64,000 nt of DNA. It comes from Prasinococcaceae sp. CCMP 1430 (lineage: Eukaryota > Prasinodermophyta > Palmophyllophyceae > Prasinococcales > Prasinococcaceae). The DNA lies in the NCBI GenBank assembly GCA_013416795.1, contig RQSC01000026.1:71980-135979 (forward strand). The letters run 5' to 3'. A model generated the notes under the pieces. That model worked only from the letters and a program-made list of their open reading frames with translations, was not told the origin of the DNA and made no database searches. The position numbers were made by a program, and so were the translations under genes. Positions 39,687-49,578 of this stretch are shown here, one piece after another (positions within the stretch are counted from its first letter, which is position 1; every line of letters starts with the position of its first letter).

Positions 39687-41672
39687 ATGAGGCTCTTTAT
39701 CGCGGGCGAAGGGGGCGAAGAGCGCCTAGAGGTGGACGGGCGGTGCACGACCGTTGCGAGGCTGGCCGCGCTGGCGGGCGACGCAGTGGGGGAGCCCTCG
39801 TGCGCGCCTGCGCAGGTGCTCGTGCGCCGCGCGGTGGCGGGCAGCAGCGGGCTAGCGGGCGCGCCTGCTCGGCTGGACGCTCTGCAAGCCAGCTTTGCAC
39901 TGGACGCTGCTGGGATCGCCGACGGAGATACTCTGGTCGTGCTGCCGAAGAAAAGGGGGGGGGTCGTGCGCGAGTCTCGAGACGCCGCTACGCCGGCGCG
40001 GGCGGAGGCTGGATGGGCGAGCGCTAGAGATCGGCTGCTCAATGTGGCTGCAGTGGCAACGTCGCGCCAGCCCAGGAGCGCGCGCCCCCCGGGCCCCCGC
40101 GAAATCCGCGCGGCGTGCGAGAGCGAATGCGCTGCGCGCGGCTTGCCTGCACCGGCGCCGCTTCGTGCGCCGCTCGCACAGCGCTCTCCGCTTGCGATGC
40201 GGCAGCACCTGCTTGAGGAGCGGCAGGCTCGTGCCGCGCTCGAGTCGCTGTTGAGGTTGCACGCCTCAATGAGCGGGGCCGAGGGTGGGCGAGAGGAGCA
40301 TCCACAAGAGGATGAAGAAGAGGCGCAGCAGGAGGAGGAGGCTCCTCTGCCGCAGGCGAATGCGGACCTCGTTGCCAACATGGTGTCGATGGGATTCAAC
40401 GAGAACGCTTCCCACCGTGCATTGCTCACTCATCGCGACAACCTTGAGCGAGCGATCGAATGGCTCTGCGAGCACACCGGCGACACGGCCTTGGAGCAGC
40501 CGATCACGGACGACGAGCGTCGTGAAATCGCCGACAGGCGGTCGGGCGGTAGACGGCGTAACGTTGGCCGAGGCGAAGGCGGCGGCGGTGGGCCTCGCAT
40601 CGGGGCATTTGGAGGGCCGCAGCCTGTTGCTGACGAGGCAGATCCCGCCACGGTCAACAACCTAGCCGACATGGGATTTGCGCGCGATTCAGCGTCGAAT
40701 GCCCTGCGTGCCACCGACAACGACCCCGAGGCCGCAGTCGAGCTCATCCTTCACCACGGCGGCGTGTTTAGCGAGCACAACTTGCGCACTCTCATCCAGC
40801 GCCGCGAGCAGCGCCTGCGCGCTCAGGCGGGCAGGGCCGCCCGCGCGCAGCAGCGCTCGCAAGTCTCTGAGAGTGATCTCAGGAGGCACCTGATGGATGC
40901 CGTGGGTTTGCTCAACTCGAACAACCTCTTGGGCGCGAGCGACGGCGGCAGTGGCGGCAGCGACCGCGCCAATGACGCGCAGAGGAGCGCAGAGATTTTG
41001 GCTTCCCTGCAGAGGCTCGCTAACCCCGGAGCTGCAGCAACCGAAGCGGCTGTAGCTTCTGGGGGCGCAGTTGGCGATACTAGTGGAGATGAGCGCGATG
41101 CGGATGTCAGAAGTGGCGATGATGGGCACGGGAATCGAACCGCCGAGGGCGATGGCCCAACAGCGCCCGGCGCCGGGGGCTCAGGCGATGCGGCGCAACA
41201 ACCAGCACACGGTGACGGTGTGAACTTGACAGCGCAATTGGAGCAGATCATCCCCGCGTTCCTCCTCAGCGATCCAAGCAGCCTCAACAACGAGAACTCT
41301 TTTGAACTCATGCATGGCATTATGGAGAGGCTTCGGGCACATACACAGCCGTGGCGCGACGACGAGGACGACGTCAGCGCAGGCAGCCATACGGATGAGG
41401 ACGATCCAGACACAGGAGGCGACTACTCTGAAAGCGATGAGTCTTACTCGGCGAGCATGGGTGAATATGACTTGGCACCCGATGACTTCGAGGCAGGCCT
41501 GGGCAACGTGAACGACGGCAGCGAAGAGCTTGCGTTCCAAGCGAGCGCGATGATTGGCGCGAGCGAGCCGCCCGATGACATTGACGAGGACCAGATGGAC
41601 AGTCCCGAGAGACAAGGGAGCGATCGTGTTGGCCGGGACGACTTGGACATCGATCCTGATGAAATGGATTGA
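39687..41672 (+). CDS. UBL/UBA protein, UBAC1 (KPC2)-like
   Basis: 661 aa, single exon. Residues 1-90 have a ubiquitin-like layout (MRLFIAGEGGEERLEVD ... IADGDTLVVLPKK). Two UBA domains follow: about 230-272 (LVANMVSMGFNENASHRALL) and about 318-358 (TVNNLADMGFARDSASNALR), each with the MGF loop that contacts ubiquitin. A short helix block after the second UBA (DLRRHLMDAVGLLNSNNLLG) and an acidic C-terminal half complete it. The order UBL-UBA-UBA matches UBAC1, the adaptor that with RNF123 delivers ubiquitylated substrates to the proteasome; the acidic tail of ~200 residues is longer than usual. Convergent with the SET gene (52 bp between stops). Confidence 0.75.
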   Translation: MRLFIAGEGGEERLEVDGRCTTVARLAALAGDAVGEPSCAPAQVLVRRAVAGSSGLAGAPARLDALQASFALDAAGIADGDTLVVLPKKRGGVVRESRDAATPARAEAGWASARDRLLNVAAVATSRQPRSARPPGPREIRAACESECAARGLPAPAPLRAPLAQRSPLAMRQHLLEERQARAALESLLRLHASMSGAEGGREEHPQEDEEEAQQEEEAPLPQANADLVANMVSMGFNENASHRALLTHRDNLERAIEWLCEHTGDTALEQPITDDERREIADRRSGGRRRNVGRGEGGGGGPRIGAFGGPQPVADEADPATVNNLADMGFARDSASNALRATDNDPEAAVELILHHGGVFSEHNLRTLIQRREQRLRAQAGRAARAQQRSQVSESDLRRHLMDAVGLLNSNNLLGASDGGSGGSDRANDAQRSAEILASLQRLANPGAAATEAAVASGGAVGDTSGDERDADVRSGDDGHGNRTAEGDGPTAPGAGGSGDAAQQPAHGDGVNLTAQLEQIIPAFLLSDPSSLNNENSFELMHGIMERLRAHTQPWRDDEDDVSAGSHTDEDDPDTGGDYSESDESYSASMGEYDLAPDDFEAGLGNVNDGSEELAFQASAMIGASEPPDDIDEDQMDSPERQGSDRVGRDDLDIDPDEMD

Positions 41673-41724
41673 GAGGGCGTCGGCGTGGCCGAGCGCTCGA
41701 TGGACCAGTCATTTCACCCGGTTA

Positions 41725-43797
41725 TTACTCATTTGAAGACTCCTTCATTATCATGCCCTCGAGTTTGGCGCAGTCCCGCGTGAATGCGCTGACAGTGTCG
41801 GAACACCCGCCGAATTCACAACGCGCGCTCTCGAGCGAATCATGCAGCACCTTCATCAGTCCTGTGCATTGCGCAGCTGCGTCTGCTCCCACGCTTGTGA
41901 CAAGGTCGAGCACGTCACTGGTACGCCCGAGCTCCAAGGCCACGAAGCCGCGATCGTGATACCACTCACGCAGCGCAATGAATTCGTCGTAGACGTCCAA
42001 TGCAAAGGCCTCGGGGCCACCAAGATCGTAGCCATAGCCCGCATCTCGCAATAGGGCCACAAGCCGCGCCCTGTATGCGGCGCGTGTAGCGACGCCGGTC
42101 TCGTGCGTGCGAAGGTCGTTGCAATCAGAGTCGCTGTAATTGATATCCTCCACCTCGGCGTGCGCGGCCACTGACAGCCAATCCTCGAGCACCATCGATC
42201 TCAGCGACACCGACACCCAGTGCCTTGCCCCGAGCGTCCTGTGCGCGGGATGTAATAGCGCGCGGACGCGCGCCTGCAGCGCATCTCGCCGCTCGCCGCG
42301 TGGGGCGTCCTCAAGTTCAGCGGAGAGGGCGTAAACGGCGTCTTCGAGGGCTCGTTCGCGCAGTAAGATCGGCTCGCCCTGGACAAGCATGTCCGCCAAC
42401 ACGGCCATTGGCACCTCCGCATCGCACGACTCGCAGCGCCACGCTGCTCCCACCTCGGCACCGCCGCCACCCGGGGGTGGCGTGATCATTCTGTCGTCGG
42501 TGAGAGCATGTGCGCGCCATCGGTCGGCCACCTCGTCCCAGCACTCGTCCGTGCGGAGCAGGCCATTCGCAGCATCGCGGGCAGGCCCGCACATGGGGCA
42601 GGGAAGCGCTCGCATGGCGTCGCGTTCGGTGGTACACGCGGGGCACGTGCACCAAAAGAGTTTGCTCTCGGCCAGCGCAGTGCGGCGCAGGCGCGCGCTG
42701 GCGATACCGGCCGGGCCGAGGTAATCACTCGTGAGCAGCTCACCAGCGGCAATATCACGCAGCGCTCGATGCTGGCCGACGACTCCCGTCGCTTCCCCCT
42801 CGCAGGGAACCTCGGCAGCGCTATCACACTCCTTTTCCCTGTCGTCGGCATTGCCGCCACCGCCCCGTCGTGAGCGCATCTCCGCAATCGAAGGTGTCGA
42901 TGCACCATCTCGCGTGCAGCAGTGGTAGACAGTGTTTGGTGTAACGCACGCGTGTGTGAGTCGCGCGCCGTTTGCAAACATTGCACAGACGTACTTTCCG
43001 CCAGCAGCCGACGACACATCGTGCGTGTTGAGCTCGATGCAGCCGAGCAGGGTGACGAGCTCGTTGGTGCTCGTCCCGCGGGCGGCAAGGTCGTAGCGTG
43101 CAGCAAACCATTCGGCAACGCGGCGAGCGCTGTGCGTCGCCCCTTCCCATGCGGCCGCCACCGCGGCATCCCCCCTTGTCTCGTCGCTCGCGTCGCTAAC
43201 TCGGCTCGCGCCCTCGCTAAGCTCTTGCCCACCGCCGTCAATGCCGGCAACCGGCGCGTCGACACCCGCCAGAGCGCCGTACGTGCAGAAGTGATTTAGC
43301 ACAGCGTCACGCACGCTTATGGGTGCGTGTACGAGCGCGTGCGCCTGCAGCATCTGTTCGGAGGGCACCCCGAGCTCGCGATATGCGCTGCGCAGCGCCC
43401 TGCGCTCAGCCTTTGGCAGCAGCGCCGCCGCGGGCACGGCAAACGTCGGGCTTTCGTGGATGAGGACGGCCCCCCGCGGTACGTCGCACGCGGCGACAGC
43501 CACGCGCCCGAGGCCAGGCACGCTCGTGTGGCGCAACGTCGCAGAGTCTTGCACAAGGGCCCGGTTGGGGAGGCGTGCGCGGCCATCGGCGTTGCGCACC
43601 TCCACCATGAACTCGCCAGCGCGTGCGCTTGATGGCAGCCGCGGCACAGCTCCTTTCGATGCAGCGGGGCCAACGCAGCCCCTGTGCCTGCCTAAGCCGC
43701 CACTAGTGGCCAGCGCAGGCACTGCAAACGCACCCAACCTCCTCCCACTCTCCGCTGCGCCACTGATGGCCAGCGCAGACACCGCTATCGTAGCCAC
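41725..43797 (-). CDS. SMYD-like SET-domain methyltransferase
   Basis: 690 aa, single exon. SET-N begins at residue 93 (VPGLGRVAVAACDVPRGAVLIHESP). After a variable insert (residues about 150-250) the catalytic half reads LGCIELNTHDVSSAAG, then NGARLTHACVTPNTVYHC (equivalent of NHSCxPN; here THAC), LRDIAAGELLTSDYLG, and a post-SET Cys cluster FWCTCPACTTERD with a further CPMC and CESC pair. The order fits SMYD-type protein-lysine methyltransferases that lack, or have displaced, the MYND finger. The usual Asn of NHSC is Thr, so activity should be tested. The first 36 residues contain a 2x duplicated 60-bp stretch. Confidence 0.8.
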   Translation of the reverse strand: MATIAVSALAISGAAESGRRLGAFAVPALATSGGLGRHRGCVGPAASKGAVPRLPSSARAGEFMVEVRNADGRARLPNRALVQDSATLRHTSVPGLGRVAVAACDVPRGAVLIHESPTFAVPAAALLPKAERRALRSAYRELGVPSEQMLQAHALVHAPISVRDAVLNHFCTYGALAGVDAPVAGIDGGGQELSEGASRVSDASDETRGDAAVAAAWEGATHSARRVAEWFAARYDLAARGTSTNELVTLLGCIELNTHDVSSAAGGKYVCAMFANGARLTHACVTPNTVYHCCTRDGASTPSIAEMRSRRGGGGNADDREKECDSAAEVPCEGEATGVVGQHRALRDIAAGELLTSDYLGPAGIASARLRRTALAESKLFWCTCPACTTERDAMRALPCPMCGPARDAANGLLRTDECWDEVADRWRAHALTDDRMITPPPGGGGAEVGAAWRCESCDAEVPMAVLADMLVQGEPILLRERALEDAVYALSAELEDAPRGERRDALQARVRALLHPAHRTLGARHWVSVSLRSMVLEDWLSVAAHAEVEDINYSDSDCNDLRTHETGVATRAAYRARLVALLRDAGYGYDLGGPEAFALDVYDEFIALREWYHDRGFVALELGRTSDVLDLVTSVGADAAAQCTGLMKVLHDSLESARCEFGGCSDTVSAFTRDCAKLEGMIMKESSNE
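43700..43797. repeat. Imperfect tandem duplication at the SET gene start
   Basis: Two copies of a roughly 60-bp unit, GCCACTAGTGGCCAGCGCAG and GCCACTGATGGCCAGCGCAG at their right ends, followed by ...CACTGCAAACGC / CACCGCTATCG. It makes the N-terminal protein repeat SALAISGAAESG / PALATSGGLG. Confidence 0.6.
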
Positions 43798-44013
43798 TCA
43801 CCTCGCACTTTCCCCTCCGCGCGCGTGCAGTCGCCGCACCCCGCGCCCCTCGAGTGCGCGCATCCTGCGTGCAGAGTGGCGAGAACACATTCGATTTACA
43901 GCTTGCGCTCACGCCCGGGCTGCTGACCACACTGCGCGGTGCGCGCGGTGCGGCGCTGGTGCGGGGTGGGTGGGGGGAGTGGGGGTGAGCAGAGGCAGCG
44001 CAGGCCGACAAGG

Positions 44014-45927
44014 ATGGCGGAGCACGCGCCACCGCGCGGCTTCCGCGCGGCGGCGCAGGCGGCGCAGGCGGCGCGCGCAGCAGCGCGCATGCGCGACCAA
44101 GCGGCACAGGCCTCGGCGGGGAGCGCACCATGGATAGTGCTGGCGGCCGCTGCGGCGCTCCTGCTTGCTGCAGGCGCGCTCGTGTATGCTGTTGTGCTGC
44201 GTCGAGCCGCACGCACGTGTGAGGGTGGCGCGGTGCGAGAAACCGAGGACGTCACGCCCGCTGAGAAGGGCGCGGTCAGCACAGCCGCGGACAGCCCACG
44301 CGCGCCGCTCCGGTCCGGTGTCTTCTCCACAAAGGCACGCTCGCGCGAGCTGTTGCCAGGGTCGTCGCTCGCGGCTGCGCGTGAGCTTGGCGCTGCGTGC
44401 GGAGCCACAGCGGCTGTGGCGGTGTCGGAGGCGACCGCAGGCGCGTCCACGCGAGCCGTGTGCGTTGGCGCAGCCGCAGACGCTGCATCACGTGCCGCTG
44501 TGGCCGAGGGTGCCGGAGCCGCCGCCGGAAGCTTCGCGGCGGGGCTGGTGGAGGAGCTCCTGAAGCAAACGAGCGCGCGCAAGGAAGCCGATGCGAGCAC
44601 TCGCACTGAAACCTCTGCTGCCGCTGCTGCCGCCGTCGCGCGCGTGGGTGAGCTGGTGGACGGTGACACCGCGGCGAGCCCGGTGCGGCCCAAGAGCGTC
44701 AGCGAGCTCGTCTTGTCTCCCCAGGCTGCTCGGGTGGTGCCCCCTGCAGTGCACGCGGAGCTACGGCGTAGAACCGCAATATCTTTCAATGCGAGCGTCG
44801 GTGTGGGTGCACGTGTTGACCTCGGTGCGGTTACGCAGCTTGATGGCAGTGTGGCCGCCGCCGCCGCGGACGGCGACGCGAGTACAGGTGCGGGCGTGGG
44901 TTCTCGCACAGCGGACGTGGCACTCTCGACCCCCGACCGGCAGCGTGCGGTGTCGGTAGACACCGGTGGCACCGCCACGCCGCAGCAGCAATTGGATGCC
45001 TGGACGAAGGTGATGGGGGTAGCGCTCGCTGCCGAGCAGAACGCGTTGCACCGCCAGGCGCTCTCGCTGCGCGCGTCGGAGATGCAGCGGCGCCAGCACA
45101 CCGACGGGGAGCGCAACCTTCTCATGAGCGACCAAAACCTGCTGGCGGCCGAATCGCTTCAGAGCAAGGCACGGCGCGAGGCGGATCGCGCCCATCGTCG
45201 GCGCGTGGCGGAGCTGCGCGCGCAATGTGCCGACGCGCTCGGCGCGGGCGCTGCGATCATGCTCGCTGTCGCTGCCGCAGGTGCCTGGCTGTACGGCGCT
45301 GACTCGGTGAGGGCTGTGGTGGTCGAGTGCGCGGGCGGTCTCGCGCTGTACGCCGACAATATCGATGGTAGCGGGCTGGGGCACAAGAAAAGCTGGTTTG
45401 CATGGCTTGCACGGCACATTTTGCGCACAATTGCTGCATCCGATGCCTTCTCGCTCTTTGCTTGCGGAGCGATGACAGCGTGGCGCGCCGTATGGGGCTT
45501 CGCACTCGCGGGCGCCGTCGCGTTCGCCGCACTGCGCGGTGGCACCAGCGGGCGCGGCATGGCCGAGTCACTGCGAGACACACACACCGCACCACTCTCT
45601 GCCATCGCGATCGCGCTCGGCGGAATCGCGGGCGTCGCGGGATACTACGCGCTCGATAGCGTGGGCGGCGACGCCACAGTGTGGCTCATCGGGTGGGAGA
45701 TTATGTGCTGCGCGCATGTCTTCGTTGCCTACGCTCCGGGCACACTAGTTCGAGCGATGGAAACAAGCAGAAGCAGCGATCATGGGGGCCCGGTCATGCA
45801 GGCGGCTTTCGTCGCGCTGCTTGCTGTGGCGGCACCAGCTACGGTGGGAGCGTTGCCGTGGGCGCGCGCCGCGCTGATTCAGGCAGGCGGCGCCGGCGGC
45901 ATCTTTGATGCGCTGGGCTTGGGTTGA
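44014..45927 (+). CDS. CPR5-like multi-pass membrane protein
   Basis: 637 aa, single exon. The N-terminal part has a TM near residues 35-55 (WIVLAAAAALLLAAGALVYAVV), then low-complexity Ala-rich sequence. Residues about 325-410 are a charged helix (QQQLDAWTKVMGVALAAEQN ... LLMSDQNLLAAESLQSKARR). Five hydrophobic segments follow, with loops KKSWFAWL and DSVGGDATVWLIGWEIMCCAH. Helix-then-five-TM layout, the SW loop and the GGD-x(3)-WL-x-x-WE-x-x-C-x-x-H signature agree with my memory of plant CPR5, a transmembrane nucleoporin at the nuclear membrane involved in growth and immune signalling. The identity is pattern-based and needs a search. Confidence 0.5.
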   Translation: MAEHAPPRGFRAAAQAAQAARAAARMRDQAAQASAGSAPWIVLAAAAALLLAAGALVYAVVLRRAARTCEGGAVRETEDVTPAEKGAVSTAADSPRAPLRSGVFSTKARSRELLPGSSLAAARELGAACGATAAVAVSEATAGASTRAVCVGAAADAASRAAVAEGAGAAAGSFAAGLVEELLKQTSARKEADASTRTETSAAAAAAVARVGELVDGDTAASPVRPKSVSELVLSPQAARVVPPAVHAELRRRTAISFNASVGVGARVDLGAVTQLDGSVAAAAADGDASTGAGVGSRTADVALSTPDRQRAVSVDTGGTATPQQQLDAWTKVMGVALAAEQNALHRQALSLRASEMQRRQHTDGERNLLMSDQNLLAAESLQSKARREADRAHRRRVAELRAQCADALGAGAAIMLAVAAAGAWLYGADSVRAVVVECAGGLALYADNIDGSGLGHKKSWFAWLARHILRTIAASDAFSLFACGAMTAWRAVWGFALAGAVAFAALRGGTSGRGMAESLRDTHTAPLSAIAIALGGIAGVAGYYALDSVGGDATVWLIGWEIMCCAHVFVAYAPGTLVRAMETSRSSDHGGPVMQAAFVALLAVAAPATVGALPWARAALIQAGGAGGIFDALGLG

Positions 45928-46093
45928 GCTCTGACGAGCTGCCGCACATGCGCCAGGCACAGCCGTCCCATGCCCGCGGCTACTGTATATTAGAATGTTT
46001 CTTTTGATCGCGGCAACGCTGGTCGCTGGCGCGAGCGCGTCGTACTCTGCAACGCCATGTCACCGTCGGCGGATTCCGCGTCATGGGAGTGCC

Positions 46094-47152
46094 TCACGCG
46101 ATCTCAAGCGCTTTGACCACCACCAGCCTCCACACCCACAGAGCCACCACTGCAATGAGTGCTATTCTCAGAAGCAGTACGAGTAACGCCTGCGGCCGCC
46201 GAGCGTCTTCTCGTTTACGTGGTTTTGCAAGCACGGCTGCCGCCGCATTCATGCTTGCACCGTGCGAGATGCGCGCAGCTGGTCCAGCGACGACGGGCCG
46301 TGGCTCGCCCGCGCGTATCAATGCGTACTGTCCCAGTGCCGCCTGGACGTCGTCGCACTGGAGCCGGTAAGGACGTTCAGGTCTCCACAGTAGGTTCATT
46401 AAGCGTAGGTCTGCTGCCGCCTCCAGACCTTCGTCGAGGGCGTTTCTTTCGCGGGCAATAGAGAGGGCACCACCGCACACGAGGGCGACGCGCGGCCCAG
46501 CGTGCACGCACCCATTGAGCTGCTCGCCCATCGCCATCGCCACGTTCGAGTCGGCGCCCTCACAACCGACGAGCAGGTCGTAGGTCAGAGTGCGCACTTT
46601 CGCGCGGAAGCCGAGGGCGCGCGTGCTCGCGCTGCTGTGGATCCCTGAGCCGCGCCGCAGGAAGTCGCGCGACCTGTCCTCGGGCGTGGAGAAGCTCTCG
46701 CGCGAGAGGACGGCACGATGCGAGAGGAGATCGACGGATACAAGCATGCGCCCTGGGAGGACGCGCGCGCCAGATGCGCGCGCTGTTCGCAGTAGGGCAG
46801 CCTCGAGGGCAAGGCAGTCGCCCGCACCAGCCACATCAGACGCTAGCTTTCCGTCCAAGCCCAAGCAGCATCGCACTGCGGCTGCGCGACCACGCGCCGA
46901 CACTGCCGTCCGGCTCGCAGCCATGCCACTGCGATAAACGGCAACGCTCCATCCAGCTGCTCCGAGCACCGCTGCCGCGGCGGCACCGGCCACCCCACCG
47001 ATCGTCCCTGCAGCGATAACGACTGCGTGACGACCGCCCCCCCCGCCAGCCGCGCCTGCGGTGTCGGCCGCGGCGATGTGGCGCGCGGTGGAACGACGGC
47101 GCGCACGGTGCACAATTACGTCCGGGGTAGGCGGCTCCTCGAACTCTGCCAT
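46094..47152 (-). CDS. Degenerate FAD-monooxygenase-like membrane protein
   Basis: 352 aa, single exon. Residues about 42-72 (HAVVIAAGTIGGVAGAAAAA then VLGAAGWSVAVYR) have the length and hydrophobic pattern of a Rossmann FAD-binding start, but the invariant GxGxxG is altered to AAGTIG. A DG-like motif follows (LTYDLLVGCEGADSNV). The GD motif (GDAAH) that closes the FAD site is absent. A C-terminal TM (LVLLLRIALIAVVALWVWRLVVV) replaces the usual C-terminal lobe, as in kynurenine monooxygenase. This looks like a membrane-anchored pseudoenzyme or a strongly diverged oxidoreductase. Upstream is the ASCC2-like gene in the same orientation, 122 bp away. Confidence 0.55.
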   Translation of the reverse strand: MAEFEEPPTPDVIVHRARRRSTARHIAAADTAGAAGGGGGRHAVVIAAGTIGGVAGAAAAAVLGAAGWSVAVYRSGMAASRTAVSARGRAAAVRCCLGLDGKLASDVAGAGDCLALEAALLRTARASGARVLPGRMLVSVDLLSHRAVLSRESFSTPEDRSRDFLRRGSGIHSSASTRALGFRAKVRTLTYDLLVGCEGADSNVAMAMGEQLNGCVHAGPRVALVCGGALSIARERNALDEGLEAAADLRLMNLLWRPERPYRLQCDDVQAALGQYALIRAGEPRPVVAGPAARISHGASMNAAAAVLAKPRKREDARRPQALLVLLLRIALIAVVALWVWRLVVVKALEIA

Positions 47153-47274
47153 CGAGCACGGCGTACGTGCCGTGCGACGAGCGCCACACTGGAGCAAGCG
47201 GGGGCGCCGCAGCGCGGCGCTGGCGCGCCGCGCCGCGCCGCGCCGTTGCTGCGGTGTGTGGCGAAATCTCTAAA

Positions 47275-49578
47275 TTACATGCCCCTCGCCTGCTTGCTCG
47301 CTGCTGCGTTCTTCCGCGACCTCTGGCGTGCGGCAGCTGCGCCACCATTGCCGCCTCGATTGTTGCCACCGCGGCTCCCGCGTCCTCCGCCGCTGCTGCT
47401 GTTGCTGCCGCCACGACCGCTGCCGCGGCCCCCAGCTCGGCTGCCGCGGCCACCACGGCCACCACCACTCCCGCGCCCGGCCGCCACCTCCTGCCCCGCG
47501 AACAGCGCCTTGTTGCCGCCAGCACCGAGACCGTGTATTTCGCTGCGCGCTTTTGCGGCCTCGGCCGCCACCTGCGCGGCGGCACCCTCACCAGATGCCG
47601 CCTTGATCTCCTTGGCGCCCTCCCTTGGCGCGTTGTAGAGCTTGCCATCGAGCACCCAGTAGGAGCGCAGCTTGGACGATGTGCCCGGCACGAATGGCGC
47701 CGCAGCTGCCTCCAATGACTGGCCACTGGCGCGGCTGCTGCTGCTGCCGTTGCCACCGGCCCGCCCGCCAATCTCATCGGCCGTGGCGCCCCCGAGGTTA
47801 CCGCCTCCCAATCCGCGATTGTCATTCAGGGCCTCCATCGTGTCGTCAGGCTCGTCTTCATATTCGGGCGCCCCTTGCGACTCGGAACCGCGACCAAGGG
47901 CGTGCACCCTTGAGAGCGCCCATGAGCCGCGCATGCGCGTGTCGTACGCCGATTCGGCGTCGTCCTCGCCGTCTGATACCTCTTCCATCTGCAGGTCGGT
48001 CGCACGAGCCTTCACCCACGCGCGCGCTTCCGAGCTGCCAAGCCCCCTGTCGAGCGCCTCCGAGGCATGACGCGCCATGCCACCGCGCGACTTTTCGTTG
48101 CGCCGCAAAATCTTCAGCTTGAACGCACCACCACCTGGCTGCCGCTTCCCCTGTTCACGCTTCTGAGATTGCTGGCCGAGAGGGCCGCGCGAATGTTGCT
48201 TTGGCAAGTGCTGTCGCTGCTCATGCTGCTGCTGCTGCTCCCGCTTGAGTTGCTGCTGCTGCTGCTCTGTCGGTAGCGGTGGCAGCGGCCCAGCTGGCAC
48301 GAGGCCTGGCGCGAGCGCATCGAGGTAATCGCGTTGGACCGAGTCGATGGCAACGCGGCCGTGGCGCAGCGAGCGGGCAACAACCGAGCCCAAAGGGCTG
48401 CTGTGCGCCAGCAGGGCCGTGAGAGGCACCTCAGGAGCGGGCCTGCCCGCACCAGCGGGCAATTTGTCGCATGCGCCCGCCGCGCCCGCGACCGCTGAGA
48501 CGAGTGTCTCGCCTGCGAGGAGCGCACCGCCGTCACCCGCTGCCGCAGCCTCGACCGCCGCGCCGAGGAGGGCACCAGCCAGCTCGACAAGTCTTGGCGC
48601 GAGCGCACGAGCACGCGCAGCCACCTGTGCCCCGCATGCACGTGCAGTCACGGGCAACATTGCATCGTGTGCCGCGGCGAGGGCGCTCGCCACACGCGCA
48701 CCACCACCATCGCGCGCGAATGCAGCGAGCGCCAGAGGGCAGAGCCCGCCGGTAGCGCCCATTGACTCGGCCACATCCGTGACATAGTCAAGCAGCTCGT
48801 GCGCTTCGGGAACGGACATGCCCGCCATATTGGCGCACGCCTGGCCGCAGAGCGCTTCGATGCTCTCCGCAGCGGCCACGCCTGCTTGTGCGATGCCGGT
48901 AGCGAGCGAGGGCTTCGCTGACACGAACGCGTTGGCCATCTGCGCGACCATTGCACCATTGCTGCGGCCGTACAAGGCGCACACGTCGAGCAACTTTGCA
49001 GCGTCAATCACGCGGTCGTCCGCGAGCAACGCTGCGCGCTCCTCAGGTGGCAATTCAAAGCCGTCAGGCTCATTTGCGGCCCCAGACAAGCGAAGCAGTG
49101 CCATGAGCACACGGCGCGCGAGCAGTCGGCCACCGCCGCCACAGTCAGCGTTGTCGCCGATGGCCCACACTTCGCGCGCACCGCGATCGACAGGGCGTGC
49201 GCGGTATCGCACGTATGTATCGAGAGCCTCGTGAAGCTCGGCCGCACCACTCGAGCTGCCAGCGACGGTCGATCCGCCCATTGGTGCATCGCACGAGAAC
49301 GCCGCATGCATCGGCGAGAAATGAAGCGCAACACTCAGCTCGTGTCAGCATGCCGCGTCTGATTGCACTTGGGGGCAGTGGGGGATGAGGGAGGGGGGGG
49401 GGTGAAGGGGCACACGTGCGCCTTACTTTATGCTCACCGCATCGCAGAAGTCCTTTCCGCCGAGCGACAGCAGGCCTGCCAGCGCTGCGGACGTTGCCGC
49501 TGTCGCGGCCGCCGCCTCCGGCGACGCGCCGTCGTTGTCGAACGGCAGGAACGGCACAGCCGCGGCGTTGGCTCTCAT
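47275..49578 (-). CDS. ASCC2-like protein
   Basis: Two exons, 49578-49438 and 49338-47275; donor GCG|GTGAGC, acceptor CACGAG|CTG, phase 0; 734 aa. Exon 1 gives MRANAAAVPFLPFDNDG; the main part is Ala-rich helical. A Gln-rich tract (residues about 405-430) precedes a basic region, an acidic EYEDEPDDTMEALN, then YWVLDGKLYNAPREGA and IHGLGAGGNKALF, and an RGG-rich tail ending KNAAASKQARGM. The DGK-x-Y plus IHGLG-x-GGN pair matches the C-terminus of ASCC2, the ubiquitin-binding subunit of the ASC-1 complex in ribosome quality control and alkylation repair. The CUE domain is not obvious. The RGG tail suggests RNA binding. Confidence 0.6.
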
